Under the pieces are notes generated by a model, which made no database searches, was not told the DNA's origin, and worked only from the letters and a program-made list of their open reading frames with translations. DNA of 64,000 bases, taken from Pandoraea pulmonicola. Its GTDB lineage: Bacteria > Pseudomonadota > Gammaproteobacteria > Burkholderiales > Burkholderiaceae. This document shows, piece after piece, positions 1 to 8,494 of the stretch. Numbering within the stretch: position 1 is the first letter of the stretch; the number at the start of each line of letters is the position of its first letter. Both the position numbers and the translations under genes were made by a program. The stretch is taken from assembly GCF_000815105.2 (NCBI RefSeq), contig NZ_CP010310.2:1364001-1428000 (forward strand), given 5' to 3'.

Positions 1-182
1 CGCCGGAGACCTGAACAGGTCGGCGCGCTGCGGCGGTAGCGGCATCGTCCATGACAACACGATGCACCGCCTTGTCCATATGCCGTAAATGAGCGCTTCA
101 CGGGATGCCTGGCGGGCATACCGGCTCGTTTCCTTACGCCTCGGGGCCACCTCGGGGTGACGGCGTAACCGGAGTACGTAGT

Positions 183-1238
183 ATGAAGAAGTCTGGTTTA
201 TCACCCTGGCTACTGGCCGCTGTCGGTGCGCTTCGTGCGCGCGGCGCGGCAACGGTAGCCGCGGCTCGCCGCGATTGGCGTCGCCTTGCATGGCACGGCG
301 GTCGTGCTGGACTGTATGCGTCCAGCGCGGTCGGTCTGGTGGCCGTGGTCGGTACGCTGGCGCTGTGGGCCCGACCGACGTGGCGCGCCGATCTGGCGTC
401 GCGCGTGGGTCCGCTGCTCGAGGCAGCCACCGGTTCGGCCAACGCGGCTGGCCAGGGCGCCAACGGCAATATTGCAGCACAAGGTTCGGCGTCCGACTCG
501 GCGTTGATTGCGCAAGCCGCACAGCACGTGCCGTCCGCCGCCGTTCTCGCCGCGTACATTCCGAACCAGCGTGTGGCCGCCGATGCGCGCCCCACCAAGG
601 CGTTGGATACGCGCGAGCAGATCGCCGTGGCCGATTATCTGGCCCGTCGCTACCGCGTCGCGGGCGATGTCACGGGCAACCTCGTGCGCGCCGCCTATTC
701 GACAGGCAAGGAAGTCGGGCTCGATCCGCTGCTCCTGCTGGCCGTGATGGCCATCGAATCGGGCTTCAACCCGTACGCGGAAAGCACCGTGGGCGCCCAG
801 GGCCTCATGCAGGTGATGTCGAAGGTGCATCAGGACAAGCTCGAGTATTTCGGTGGTCCCGAGGCAGCGCTGCATCCGCTCGCGAATATCAAGGTCGGTG
901 CTCTGATCCTGAAGGAATGCATCGCACGCGGCGGCTCGCTGGCCGGTGGTCTGCGCCTGTATGTCGGATCGACCAGTGCCGGTGACGGCGGCTACGGCGC
1001 CAAGGTGCTCGCCGAGCGCGACCGTCTGCGTAGTGTGGCCATGGGTCGCAAGATCTCGCCGAACGCGCCGCAAGCACCGGTGATCGTCAGCTCGGCCAAG
1101 CCGGTGGCGAAGCCGGTCTCGGCAGGCAAGGCCGACGACGGCGCGCAGGCCGCGCCGGCACCTGCGGCATCGACCTCGAGCGGCAAGGCCGCTGCGGCTG
1201 CCAAGCCGCTCGAAGCCGACGACAGCACGGCGGCCTGA
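183..1238 (+). CDS. Membrane-anchored lytic transglycosylase (SLT domain)
   Basis: Predicted murein lytic transglycosylase of about 351 residues that would cleave glycan strands in the periplasm. The ATG at 183 is preferred over an upstream in-frame start at 105 because GGAG lies about 10 nt before it and the protein then begins with the basic MKKSGLSPW stretch. A hydrophobic segment (SSAVGLVAVVGTLALWA, about residues 48-64) should act as a membrane anchor. The SLT fold follows at about residues 150-285, with the catalytic Glu in AIESGFNPYAES (about residue 192) and the family motif GAQGLMQVM just after it. The C-terminal 60 or so residues are Ala/Pro/Lys-rich and look disordered. It is a single gene, convergent with the aminotransferase and separated from it by a strong terminator. 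The family assignment is firm; the exact role in wall turnover is not shown. Confidence 0.88.
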   Translation: MKKSGLSPWLLAAVGALRARGAATVAAARRDWRRLAWHGGRAGLYASSAVGLVAVVGTLALWARPTWRADLASRVGPLLEAATGSANAAGQGANGNIAAQGSASDSALIAQAAQHVPSAAVLAAYIPNQRVAADARPTKALDTREQIAVADYLARRYRVAGDVTGNLVRAAYSTGKEVGLDPLLLLAVMAIESGFNPYAESTVGAQGLMQVMSKVHQDKLEYFGGPEAALHPLANIKVGALILKECIARGGSLAGGLRLYVGSTSAGDGGYGAKVLAERDRLRSVAMGRKISPNAPQAPVIVSSAKPVAKPVSAGKADDGAQAAPAPAASTSSGKAAAAAKPLEADDSTAA

Positions 1239-1347
1239 GCGGGCTGAACGGGTCGTGACCTCGAAGATGCGCTGCGGCCAGCGCATCGGCATTCATCGGC
1301 CAACGTATTGCGGTGTCTATATATAGAGGCGCGATGCGTCGGCCAAC

Positions 1348-1381
1348 AAAAAACCCATCGAAGCGATTCGATGGGTTTTTT
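1348..1381. terminator. Bidirectional intrinsic terminator
   Basis: Perfect 15-bp stem with a GCGA tetraloop (loop 1363-1366). The left arm begins with six A and the right arm ends with six T, so it works as a hairpin plus U-run on either strand. It sits between two convergent genes. Confidence 0.95.
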
Positions 1382-1444
1382 GCTTTCCGGCGACCGACCG
1401 GAATCCGACAGCCTTGGGCACCAGGGTGCTGACGGGGCTCGCGC

Positions 1445-2647
1445 TCAGGTGGCGGCGAAGACCTTGCCGATCCGGTCCATGGCTTCGTGCAATTGTTCGA
1501 GCGACGTCGCATACGACAGGCGGATGTACTGGCGCGGTTGCGCGAACCCGAAGTCCAGTCCCGGCACGAGCACCACGCTGGCCTGTTGCAGCAGCGATTG
1601 GGTCAGGCGTTCGCTGTCGGCGGCGTCCGGGTGGTGCACGCCCGTGCAATCGGCGTAGACGTAGAACGCGCCATCCGGCATGACCGGTACCTTGAAGCCC
1701 AGTTGCTCCAGTGCAGGCACGATGAAGTCGCGCCGCTGGCGAAAGGCGTCCTTGCGCGTTTCGTAAATCGCCAGCGTTTCGGGCAGGAAGCACGCCGTCG
1801 CGGCATGCTGGGCCACGGCCGACGGGCAGATGAACAGGTTCTGCGCGAGCTTCTCGAAGGTCGGCACCAGCGCCGGCGGCACGACCAGCCAGCCTAGGCG
1901 CCAGCCCGTCATGTTGAAATATTTCGAGAAGCTGCTCACGACGAGCACGTCGTCACCGAAGGACAGGGCCGTCGTCGGCTTGCCGTCGTACGACAGGCCC
2001 TGATAGATCTCGTCGACGAGCGTGAAGCCGCCACGTGCGCGCACGGCGGCAACGATGCGGGACAACTCGTCCGCTTCGATGGACGTGCCGGTCGGATTCG
2101 ACGGCGATGCGAGCAGCACACCCTGCGTCGCCGGCCCCCAGTGGGACTCGATGTGCTTGGCCGTCAACTGGAAGCGCTCCGCCGGCCCCGAGGGAATCAG
2201 CACCGGTTTGCCGTCGAAGGTCGAAACGAAATGCCGGTTGCAGGGATAGCTGGGGTCCGGCATCAGCACTTCGTCGCCGACGCCCACGAGAGCGGCACAA
2301 GCGAGGACAAGCGCGGCCGATGCCCCGGCCGTCACGACGATGCGTGACGGATCGACTTCCACGCCATAGAAATTGCGGTAGTAGCCGGCAATGGCTTCGC
2401 GCAGCGCCGGAATGCCCATGGCGCCCGTGTACTGCGTGCGCCCGTCGCGCATGGCCTTCGCGGCCGCTTCGATCACCGCCTCCGGCGCCGTGAAATCCGG
2501 CTCGCCAATGCCCATGTGGATCACGCGATGGCCCGCCTTTTCGCGAAGCGCGGCCTGTTTGGCGAGCTCCATTACGTGGAAGGGGGCGATGTCGTCGACA
2601 CGTTGCGCCAGGGGCAGCGCGGGGGCGAGGTCAGGCGTGCGATCCAT
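1445..2647 (-). CDS. Class I/II PLP-dependent aminotransferase
   Basis: A 400-residue fold-type I aminotransferase of the AspC/AlaA-like group. Visible signatures are the substrate-loop motif HMGIGEPDFTAPE near residue 45, SPSNPTGT in the middle (the Asn contacts PLP), the Asp of LVDEIYQGL, and the Schiff-base lysine in SFSKYFNMTGWRLGW. A C-terminal Arg in RQYIRLSYA is expected to bind the substrate carboxylate. It lies downstream of nusB with about 110 nt between them, on the same strand as the riboflavin genes, so it may be co-transcribed. The amino donor and acceptor cannot be read from sequence; aspartate, alanine or an aromatic amino acid are all possible. Confidence 0.88.
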   Translation of the reverse strand: MDRTPDLAPALPLAQRVDDIAPFHVMELAKQAALREKAGHRVIHMGIGEPDFTAPEAVIEAAAKAMRDGRTQYTGAMGIPALREAIAGYYRNFYGVEVDPSRIVVTAGASAALVLACAALVGVGDEVLMPDPSYPCNRHFVSTFDGKPVLIPSGPAERFQLTAKHIESHWGPATQGVLLASPSNPTGTSIEADELSRIVAAVRARGGFTLVDEIYQGLSYDGKPTTALSFGDDVLVVSSFSKYFNMTGWRLGWLVVPPALVPTFEKLAQNLFICPSAVAQHAATACFLPETLAIYETRKDAFRQRRDFIVPALEQLGFKVPVMPDGAFYVYADCTGVHHPDAADSERLTQSLLQQASVVLVPGLDFGFAQPRQYIRLSYATSLEQLHEAMDRIGKVFAAT

Positions 2648-2756
2648 GATGTCGGGGGGCGAAAGGTATTGCGGGAGGGCGATGGCGGCATCACCTCATC
2701 GGCAGGTCGGGCGCCGGGTCGGGCGCTGAGCGGCCCAACTGGCGCCAGAACGCACG

Positions 2757-3218
2757 TCAGGCGCTCTTGCCGCGACCGCCGTTGCGATTGGCTGCGTTGG
2801 CGGCGACTTCCTCGGGACGCACCTCGGCGGCGAACTTGTCGAGTACACCATTCACGTAGCGGAAGCCTTCGACGCCACCGAAGGTCTTGGCCAACTCCAC
2901 CGCCTCGTTGATCACCACACGATACGGAATGTCCAGATGGTGGATCAGCTCGTACGCGCCGATCACGAGCACGGCGTGCTCGACCGGCGAGAGTTCGGCG
3001 GCGGGACGGTCCAGGTACGGCTGCAGTTGCTGCGACAAGGCGTCCGCTTCGCGGATGCTGCCGTGGAGCAGGGCATCCAGGTGGGCGCGGTCGGCCTTGT
3101 CGTAGCCGGGGGTCGTGCGCAGATGCGCGTCGATCTCACCCGCGTGGCCGCGCGAAAGCAACCATTGATACAACCCTTGCAGCGCAAATTCGCGTGCGCG
3201 GCGGCGAGCACTCTTCAT
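2757..3218 (-). CDS. nusB: Transcription antitermination factor NusB
   Basis: A 153-residue NusB, the partner of NusE (S10) at boxA in rRNA antitermination. It starts [21 protein letters not shown], the typical helical N-terminus, and has the family segments [15 protein letters not shown] and [14 protein letters not shown], followed by [12 protein letters not shown] near the end. The start overlaps the last base of ribH, so the two are translationally coupled. The ribH-nusB order is standard in proteobacteria. The last 15 or so residues ([13 protein letters not shown]) are a short basic tail. Length and motifs agree with the family. Confidence 0.96.
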   Translation of the reverse strand: MKSARRRAREFALQGLYQWLLSRGHAGEIDAHLRTTPGYDKADRAHLDALLHGSIREADALSQQLQPYLDRPAAELSPVEHAVLVIGAYELIHHLDIPYRVVINEAVELAKTFGGVEGFRYVNGVLDKFAAEVRPEEVAANAANRNGGRGKSA

Positions 3219-3733
3219 TACCGATCTTCCTCTTCTTCGTCTTCATCCAATTCGCCATCGGTGTCGAACAAATCGTCGACGCCTTCGAGCAAATTGGCCA
3301 TTTCCACAGCCACGCGGGCGGCATCGCGGCCCTTCTCGGCGGCGCGCACTTCGGCTTGTTCGTCGTTTTCGGTCGTGAGCACCGCGTTGGCGATGGGGAT
3401 GCCGAAATCGAGGCCGATGCGCGTAATGCCGGCACCGCTTTCGTTCGATACCAGCTCAAAGTGATACGTTTCGCCGCGGATTACCGCGCCGAGCGCGATC
3501 AGTGCGTCGAACTGGCCGCTTTCGGCGAGCTTCTGCAGCGCCAGCGGAATTTCCAGCGCGCCGGGCACGGTGACGAGCAGCACGTCGTTCTCGTCAACGC
3601 CCAGACGCTCGAGCTCCGCCACGGCGGCATCGCGCAGCACCGTGCAGATCGCGTCGTTGAAACGCGCTTGGACGATACCGACACGCAGGCTTTCACCGTC
3701 AAGTTCCGGGGCGATTTTTGCGATGTCCATCAT
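3218..3733 (-). CDS. ribH: 6,7-dimethyl-8-ribityllumazine synthase
   Basis: Lumazine synthase, 171 residues, condensing 5-amino-6-ribitylamino-uracil with 3,4-dihydroxy-2-butanone 4-phosphate in the penultimate riboflavin step. Family motifs are the substrate loop VQARFND near residue 22, [11 protein letters not shown] in the middle, and [19 protein letters not shown], whose His is the proposed catalytic residue. The C-terminus carries a very acidic tail ([13 protein letters not shown]) beyond the fold, which is not needed for catalysis. The gene follows ribBA after about 130 nt containing a strong hairpin, and overlaps nusB by one base. Its product is the substrate of riboflavin synthase, which is not encoded nearby. 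Confidence 0.96.
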   Translation of the reverse strand: MMDIAKIAPELDGESLRVGIVQARFNDAICTVLRDAAVAELERLGVDENDVLLVTVPGALEIPLALQKLAESGQFDALIALGAVIRGETYHFELVSNESGAGITRIGLDFGIPIANAVLTTENDEQAEVRAAEKGRDAARVAVEMANLLEGVDDLFDTDGELDEDEEEEDR

Positions 3734-3818
3734 GGGCTTCCTTTAAAAAGTACCGTCCCTGGCGGTGCGGCCAACAGAAAGCCGGCACGCCCGAGACAGG
3801 CAATGCTCGGCAAGATGA

Positions 3819-3846
3819 CGCCCTGCCAGCCGTTGGCGGCAGGGCG
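3819..3846 (-). other. Intra-operon hairpin between ribBA and ribH
   Basis: A 9-bp stem (CGCCCTGCC / GGCAGGGCG) topped, after one unpaired A, by a 3-bp GCC/GGC stem with a GTT loop. No U-run follows in the minus direction, so it is more likely an mRNA processing or stabilising element than a terminator. Confidence 0.6.
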
Positions 3847-3862
3847 CAGATACGGAGAATAC

Positions 3863-4984
3863 TCAGGCGGATTCGGCGCCGGGCATCGGCTGGAAGCCGG
3901 TGACCTCGAGACCATAACCCGCCATGTTCGGAATCTTGCGCGGGCTCGAGAGCACCCGCATTTTACCGACGCCCAACTCGCGCAGGATCTGCGCCCCCAC
4001 GCCATGCGTACGGAAGTCCACCGGGCGGCGCTTCGCGCGCGCGGCCTTCTCCGTCTCGTCGAGCGCTTCGAACTGGGTAAACAGATGCTCGGGCGTTTCC
4101 ACGCAGTTCAGCAGCACCACCACACCCTTGCCGGCTTCGGCAATGGCCTGCATTGCGCCGGCGAGCGTCCACGAGTGGGTCGATACACCGGTCTCGAGCA
4201 GGTCGAGCACCGACAGTGGTTCGTGCACGCGCACCAGCGTCTCGTCGGCCGGTGTCGGCACGCCACGCACCAGCGCCAGGTGCGGATTGCCGCTCGGCTT
4301 GTCGCGGTACAGCGTGGCCTGGAACGGACCCCAGGCGGTTTGCATTTCGCGCGTGGCCACCGTCTCGATCATCGATTCGGTGCGGCTGCGGTAGTGGATC
4401 AGATCGACGATGGTGCCGATCTTGATGTTGTGTTGTTCCGCGAACTCGAGCAGTTGCGGCAGACGCGCCATCGTGCCGTCGTCGTTCATGATCTCGCAGA
4501 TCACGGCCGCCGGCGTGAGTCCTGCCATGGCTGTCAGGTCGCAGCCGGCTTCCGTGTGGCCGGCGCGCACGAGCACGCCGCCAGGCTGCGCCATGATCGG
4601 GAACACGTGTCCCGGCTGAACGATGTCTTCCGGGCGTGCCTCGCGCGCGATCGCCGTTTGCACCGTGTGCGCACGATCGGCCGCCGAGATGCCCGTGGTC
4701 ACGCCTTCGGCCGCCTCGATCGACAGCGTGAACGCCGTGCCGTATTGCGTGCCGTTGCGATAGGTCATCAACGGCAGGTTGAGCTGTTTGCAGCGTGCCT
4801 GCGTGAGCGTAAGGCAGATCAGTCCTCGGCCGTATTTCGCCATGAAGTTGATGGCTTCGGGCGTGGCGAACTCAGCCGCCATGACCAGATCGCCTTCGTT
4901 TTCACGATCTTCCTCATCGACGAGGACAACCATGCGGCCGGCCTTCAGCTCGGCAATGATTTCTTCTGTAGTGGCCAACGGCAT
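3863..4984 (-). CDS. ribB: 3,4-dihydroxy-2-butanone-4-phosphate synthase with degenerate GTP cyclohydrolase II-like domain (RibBA/RibBX type)
   Basis: A 373-residue two-domain protein. Residues 1-200 are a full RibB domain making 3,4-dihydroxy-2-butanone 4-phosphate from ribulose 5-phosphate. They show VDEEDRENEGD (metal and substrate acids), YGTAFTLSIEA, and the HTEAGCDL motif. The C-terminal half aligns in length with GTP cyclohydrolase II (RibA), but I cannot find the three zinc-binding Cys or the GYLTG..C motif. The region instead reads ATLYRDKPSG then LVRGVPTPADETLVRVHEP. That half is therefore probably not a GTP cyclohydrolase, as known for RibBX-type proteins. It is first in the minus-strand unit with ribH and nusB. 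No FMN riboswitch was recognised in the 217 nt upstream. Confidence 0.9.
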   Translation of the reverse strand: MPLATTEEIIAELKAGRMVVLVDEEDRENEGDLVMAAEFATPEAINFMAKYGRGLICLTLTQARCKQLNLPLMTYRNGTQYGTAFTLSIEAAEGVTTGISAADRAHTVQTAIAREARPEDIVQPGHVFPIMAQPGGVLVRAGHTEAGCDLTAMAGLTPAAVICEIMNDDGTMARLPQLLEFAEQHNIKIGTIVDLIHYRSRTESMIETVATREMQTAWGPFQATLYRDKPSGNPHLALVRGVPTPADETLVRVHEPLSVLDLLETGVSTHSWTLAGAMQAIAEAGKGVVVLLNCVETPEHLFTQFEALDETEKAARAKRRPVDFRTHGVGAQILRELGVGKMRVLSSPRKIPNMAGYGLEVTGFQPMPGAESA

Positions 4985-5096
4985 AGCGGGGCAACGCGGG
5001 GCTGAATTTGGAAAGGCTCTATTCTACGTCAAGCCGGTGTCCGGCAGCGGCCGAATCTCGCGCCGTGATCAACGGCGAATCGATAGATGGCGACAT

Positions 5097-5113
5097 TTCA
5101 GACGCCGTCTGAA
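5097..5113. promoter_or_regulatory. Perfect 17-bp palindrome TTCAGACGCCGTCTGAA
   Basis: Eight-base arms around one central C, lying in the divergent gap between ribBA and the ArsR gene. It contains the 10-mer GCCGTCTGAA, identical to the neisserial DNA uptake core, on both strands except for the centre base. It may be an operator, a short hairpin or chance; function unknown. Confidence 0.5.
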
Positions 5114-5186
5114 TCGGTGGTCGGAAGAATCGCGTCCCGGGTGGCCGCGGTGCCACCTTTGTCGGAAAGTTCTCAATACAAAGGTG

Positions 5187-5215
5187 TTGACCTAAGTAAA
5201 ATTGGCACCTATAGT
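5187..5215 (+). promoter_or_regulatory. Sigma-70 promoter of the ArsR operon
   Basis: TTGACC (5187-5192), a 17-bp spacer and TATAGT (5210-5215). The expected start of transcription, about 5222, is right beside the ATG at 5223, which suggests a leaderless mRNA. AGGT-GTTG-ACCT (5182-5193), overlapping the -35 box, and AGGTG/CACCT (5182-5186 with 5206-5210), spanning to the -10, are inverted repeats and could be the ArsR operator. Confidence 0.75.
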
Positions 5216-5222
5216 CAGGCAC

Positions 5223-5555
5223 ATGGCTAACCAATCGATCCCTCTCGACCGGATTTTTCAGGCGCTGTCCGATCCGACTCGCCGGGCGGTCGTCGAGCGT
5301 CTCACGCTCGGTCCCGCATCGGTGAGCGAACTGGCGCGTCCGTTCACGATGGCGCTTCCCTCGTTCTCGCAGCATCTGAACGTGCTGGAGGAGAGCGGTC
5401 TGGTCGTCTCGCGAAAGCAGGGACGTGTGCGTACTTACTCGCTGGAGACCGAAACCCTGGCGGGCGCACAGGACTGGCTGCAACTGCAGCGCGACAAGTG
5501 GACGCGCCGCCTCGACCAACTCGACAACTATCTGCTACAGATGAAGGAGACGTGA
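5223..5555 (+). CDS. ArsR-family winged-helix repressor
   Basis: A 110-residue ArsR/SmtB-fold regulator. The ATG at 5223 gives [27 protein letters not shown], the classic ArsR opening; an in-frame TTG at 5202 sits inside the promoter spacer and is rejected. The recognition helix region is [29 protein letters not shown], and the wing is [13 protein letters not shown]. No CxC metal site is seen, which fits the group of ArsR repressors paired with SRPBCC (AHSA1) proteins rather than metal sensors. The downstream SRPBCC gene starts 2 nt after its stop and is surely co-transcribed. It probably represses its own operon through the repeats overlapping the promoter. Confidence 0.9.
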   Translation: MANQSIPLDRIFQALSDPTRRAVVERLTLGPASVSELARPFTMALPSFSQHLNVLEESGLVVSRKQGRVRTYSLETETLAGAQDWLQLQRDKWTRRLDQLDNYLLQMKET

Positions 5556-5557
5556 CT

Positions 5558-6058
5558 ATGAGCCGTGCCAACCTTTTCTCGGTCGACCCGAAGCTGGACC
5601 TCGTCCTCGAGCGCTACATCGACGTGCCGTGCGAGCGCGTATGGGCGGCTTGGACGCAGCCCGAGCACCTCAAGAAGTGGTTCACGCCCGCGCCCTGGCA
5701 AACGGTCGACTGCGAGATCGATCTGCGTCCCGGCGGTCTGTTCCGTACGGTGATGCAGTCGCCCGAAGGTCAGCAGTTTCCAAACGAGGGTTGTTATCTG
5801 GAGGTCGTGGAGAATTCGCGCGTCGTCTGGACGAACGCCATGCTGCCGGGTTTCCGCCCCGCGCCGCCGCCCGCGAGCGAACACTGCGGCAGCTTCCTCT
5901 TCACGGCGGCGGTGCTGATGGAGACGCACGGCAAGGGCACGCGCTACACGGCGATGGCGATTCATCGCGACGAGGCCGCGCGGGCGCAGCACGAGGCGTT
6001 GGGGTTCCACGACGGCTGGGGCAAGGCGCTCGATCAACTGGTCGAATTGATGAAGTGA
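5558..6058 (+). CDS. SRPBCC / AHSA1-domain protein
   Basis: About 166 residues of the START-like SRPBCC fold (activator of Hsp90 ATPase homologue-1 type). The start at 5558 has AAGGAG at 5544-5549. Family features are the opening [28 protein letters not shown], the GGLFRTVM strand, and the C-terminal helix [16 protein letters not shown]. Such proteins bind hydrophobic ligands in a deep cavity. In many bacteria they follow an ArsR-like repressor as here, but their ligand is rarely known. Two nucleotides separate it from the regulator. No catalytic residue can be named. Confidence 0.88.
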   Translation: MSRANLFSVDPKLDLVLERYIDVPCERVWAAWTQPEHLKKWFTPAPWQTVDCEIDLRPGGLFRTVMQSPEGQQFPNEGCYLEVVENSRVVWTNAMLPGFRPAPPPASEHCGSFLFTAAVLMETHGKGTRYTAMAIHRDEAARAQHEALGFHDGWGKALDQLVELMK

Positions 6059-6119
6059 GTCATCTCCGGGAGGCGGGCCAAGGTCGCGCCTTCCCGTTCC
6101 TCTCCCCCTTCTCACGAGG

Positions 6120-7007
6120 TCACAGCGGGAACAGATGCTCGACGATGAAGTCGACGAAGACCCGGATCTTCGGCGACAGATGGCGGCTCGACGGCCACAG
6201 CACGTGGAACACCATTTCCTGCGTCGTATAGTCGTCGAGCACGGTCACCAGACTGCCTTGTAGCAATTGCGAGCGAATGGCGATCTCGGGCACGCAGGCG
6301 ATACCCAGTCCCTGCTCGGCAAAACACACCTGAGGATCGAGCGTATTCGTCACCATGCTTGCAGCCAGTTCGATTGCGGGCGTCTCTCCCGATGCACCCA
6401 GCGGCCAGACGTCGAGCTTGCCGGTGCTGGGGTAGCGATAGATCAGGCACGCGTGATGCGCAAGGTCTTCCGGCTTGCGTGGCGTTCCGGCTGCCGCGAA
6501 ATACGACGGTGCGCCGACGACGACCTTGCGACATGCTCCCAAGCGCCGCGCGATGAGCCGTGAATCGCTCGGCGGCCCCGTGCGAATGACGGCGTCGAAA
6601 CCCTCCTCGATGACGTCGACCAGCCGATCCGAATAATCGATGTCGAGTTCGATGTCCGGGTAGCGCCGCTTGAAGTCGCCCAGCTTCGGCATGAATATCG
6701 TGCCGACGGACGGCAAACTGATGTGAAGCCTGCCGCGCGGCGCTTCGCGCGTCTGCATCAACTCGGCTTCCGCGGATTCCACTTCACCGAGAATGCGCCG
6801 GCAGCGCTCCAGAAACATGGTGCCTTCCGGCGTGAGCGTGACGGTGCGCGTCGAGCGATGAAAGAGCCGCACACCGAGCCGGGCTTCGAGCCTGGCGATG
6901 GCTTTGCTGACCGCCGACGCCGAAATGCCCAGCTGACGCCCTGCCTCGGTAAAGCTGCGCGATGTGCTCACCCGTACGAATGCGTCGAGCGATCCAAGGT
7001 TTTCCAT
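6120..7007 (-). CDS. LysR-family transcriptional regulator
   Basis: A 295-residue LysR regulator of the CrgA/AaeR-like group. The start is set at 7007 (MENLGSLDAFVRVSTSRSFTEAG), where GAGG lies about 10 nt upstream; a longer in-frame reading to 7154 would overlap the divergent MFS gene and has no family match. The HTH is SFTEAGRQLGISASAVSKAIARLEARLG (about residues 15-42), and the substrate-binding fold follows (GRLHISLPSVGTIF onward). It is divergent from the MFS exporter at 7146, with a perfect palindrome between them. The usual LysR arrangement suggests it controls that exporter and itself. Confidence 0.92.
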   Translation of the reverse strand: MENLGSLDAFVRVSTSRSFTEAGRQLGISASAVSKAIARLEARLGVRLFHRSTRTVTLTPEGTMFLERCRRILGEVESAEAELMQTREAPRGRLHISLPSVGTIFMPKLGDFKRRYPDIELDIDYSDRLVDVIEEGFDAVIRTGPPSDSRLIARRLGACRKVVVGAPSYFAAAGTPRKPEDLAHHACLIYRYPSTGKLDVWPLGASGETPAIELAASMVTNTLDPQVCFAEQGLGIACVPEIAIRSQLLQGSLVTVLDDYTTQEMVFHVLWPSSRHLSPKIRVFVDFIVEHLFPL

Positions 7008-7024
7008 CCAACATTCCTCATTGA

Positions 7025-7038
7025 TGACATCGATGTCA
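7025..7038. promoter_or_regulatory. Palindromic operator TGACATCGATGTCA
   Basis: Perfect 14-bp palindrome 18 nt upstream of the LysR start and about 107 nt upstream of the MFS start. It is a likely LysR binding site for divergent control. Confidence 0.6.
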
Positions 7039-7145
7039 CAAATATTTTGCAATGTAGCCTGTTTTTCTTCGATCGGGAGATGGGCACCATGGCGTTGTTG
7101 CGCCCGATGGGCGTCGGAATCCCCTGGAATCGAGGAGAAAAATCC

Positions 7146-8339
7146 ATGAATCAACTGGCGGCAGGCGCATTGCCGAAGGATGTCGAGCGGTTACCCATCG
7201 GTGGGTTGCTCGCGCTGGCAATGGCGGCCTTCATCACACTTCTCACCGAGATCATGCCTGCGGGCTTGTTGTCGTCCATCGCGCAGGGGCTCGACGTGCC
7301 GGACAGTCTCGCGGGCCAGTTCATCACGGCATACGCCGCCGGTGCGCTGGTGGCGGCCATTCCCGTCACCGCGCTCACGCAGGGCGTGCGGCGGCGGGCA
7401 TTGCTGTTGAGCGCGATTGCCGGATTCGCGGTCGTGAACCTCGTGACCGCCCTGTCCGGTTACTACGTCGTGTCGCTCGTCGCGCGGTTTTTTGCCGGCG
7501 TTTTCGGCGGCATCGTGTGGTCGTTGCTGGCGGGCTATTCGGTGCGGATGTCGCCGGCCCGCTACGCCGGGCGCGCCATTGCGATCTCGGGGGCAGGTGC
7601 CACGGTGGCGCTCGTGCTGGGTGTGCCCGCGGGCACATTGCTGGGACGGATCATCGGCTGGCAGGGCGCATTCGGACTGATGTCGGCGTTCTCCGTCCTG
7701 CTGATCGTGTGGGTGCTCGCCATCGTCCCCGATTTTCCCGGACAGTCGCGACAGCAGCGGCATCCGCTCAGCGACGTACTCGCGATGCCGGGCATTCGCC
7801 CGGTGCTGTTCGTGGTGCTCACCTTCGTGGCCGCCCACAACGTCCTCTACATCTATATCGAGCCTTTCCTCCTGCCATCGGGACTGTCGACGACCGTCGG
7901 TGCCGTGCTGTTCGTCTTCGGCGCCGGTTCGATCGTTGGTTTGTGGGTCGCTGGCGCCATGGTCGACCGCGAGTTGCGCGTGTTGGCCGTGATCAGTCTC
8001 GCAATGTTCGGCTTCGCGGCCTTGTTGTTCGGCCTGTGGGGACGTGTGCCCCAGGTGGTGTATCTGGCGGCGATCGTGTGGGGACTGGCCTTCGGTGGCT
8101 TCTCGACGATCACGCAGACGGCGCTTGCCCGGCTCGCGGGCGATGCGATGGACGTTGCACAGTCCACCTATGTGACCGGATGGAACATCGCCGTCGCGGC
8201 GGGTGGCGTGCTCGGCGGCATGCTGCTGGACCGGGTGGGAACCACGGCGTTTCCGTGGGCTATGATGGCGATGCTCGCGGCGTCGTGGCTCGCCACGGTA
8301 TTCGGCATGAACCGAGCGCTGGCGACACAGCGCGTGTGA
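7146..8339 (+). CDS. MFS transporter, DHA1 (drug:H+ antiporter / AraJ-like) family
   Basis: A 397-residue inner-membrane exporter with about 12 hydrophobic segments. The ATG at 7146 is preceded by GAGGAG at a suitable distance. After the N-terminal tail, the first helix runs through IGGLLALAMAAFITLLTEIMPAGLLSSIA. The motif-A region between helices 2 and 3 reads GVRRRALLLSAI, somewhat reduced from the consensus. SGAGATVALVLGVPAGTLLG matches motif C of antiporters. The gene is alone, divergent from a LysR regulator, and ends at a bidirectional terminator. The substrate is unknown; sugar, arabinose-like or drug efflux are all possible for this subfamily. Confidence 0.88.
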   Translation: MNQLAAGALPKDVERLPIGGLLALAMAAFITLLTEIMPAGLLSSIAQGLDVPDSLAGQFITAYAAGALVAAIPVTALTQGVRRRALLLSAIAGFAVVNLVTALSGYYVVSLVARFFAGVFGGIVWSLLAGYSVRMSPARYAGRAIAISGAGATVALVLGVPAGTLLGRIIGWQGAFGLMSAFSVLLIVWVLAIVPDFPGQSRQQRHPLSDVLAMPGIRPVLFVVLTFVAAHNVLYIYIEPFLLPSGLSTTVGAVLFVFGAGSIVGLWVAGAMVDRELRVLAVISLAMFGFAALLFGLWGRVPQVVYLAAIVWGLAFGGFSTITQTALARLAGDAMDVAQSTYVTGWNIAVAAGGVLGGMLLDRVGTTAFPWAMMAMLAASWLATVFGMNRALATQRV

Positions 8340-8404
8340 ACGAAGGCCGGCGAGGGCGGGCAATGGTGCACGTCGGAGCGCAGAAGGCGCGAAGGCAGGA
8401 TGAA

Positions 8405-8432
8405 AAAAGACGTGCCCGCGGACACGTCTTTT
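8405..8432. terminator. Bidirectional intrinsic terminator
   Basis: 10-bp stem AAAAGACGTG / CACGTCTTTT with an 8-nt GC-rich loop. A- and T-runs at the two ends allow termination of both the MFS gene (+) and the liv operon (-). Confidence 0.88.
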
Positions 8433-8494
8433 CGTTCGCAACGTCAGCACATGGTGCGTGCGGCATCGGTTGGCCCGCACGCGCCTCGCGTTCC

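Noticed and set aside
1..182. Possible gene end at the left edge (in-frame stop near 37)
   Set aside because: Too short to identify; no motif seen.
3194..5005. 603-codon plus-strand frame across nusB, ribH and ribBA
   Set aside because: Entirely antisense to three well-supported genes with conserved motifs; composition typical of a shadow frame.
4985..5096. FMN riboswitch upstream of ribBA
   Set aside because: I looked for the conserved RFN helices (including the AGGG/GGGTGA-type cores) and did not find them.
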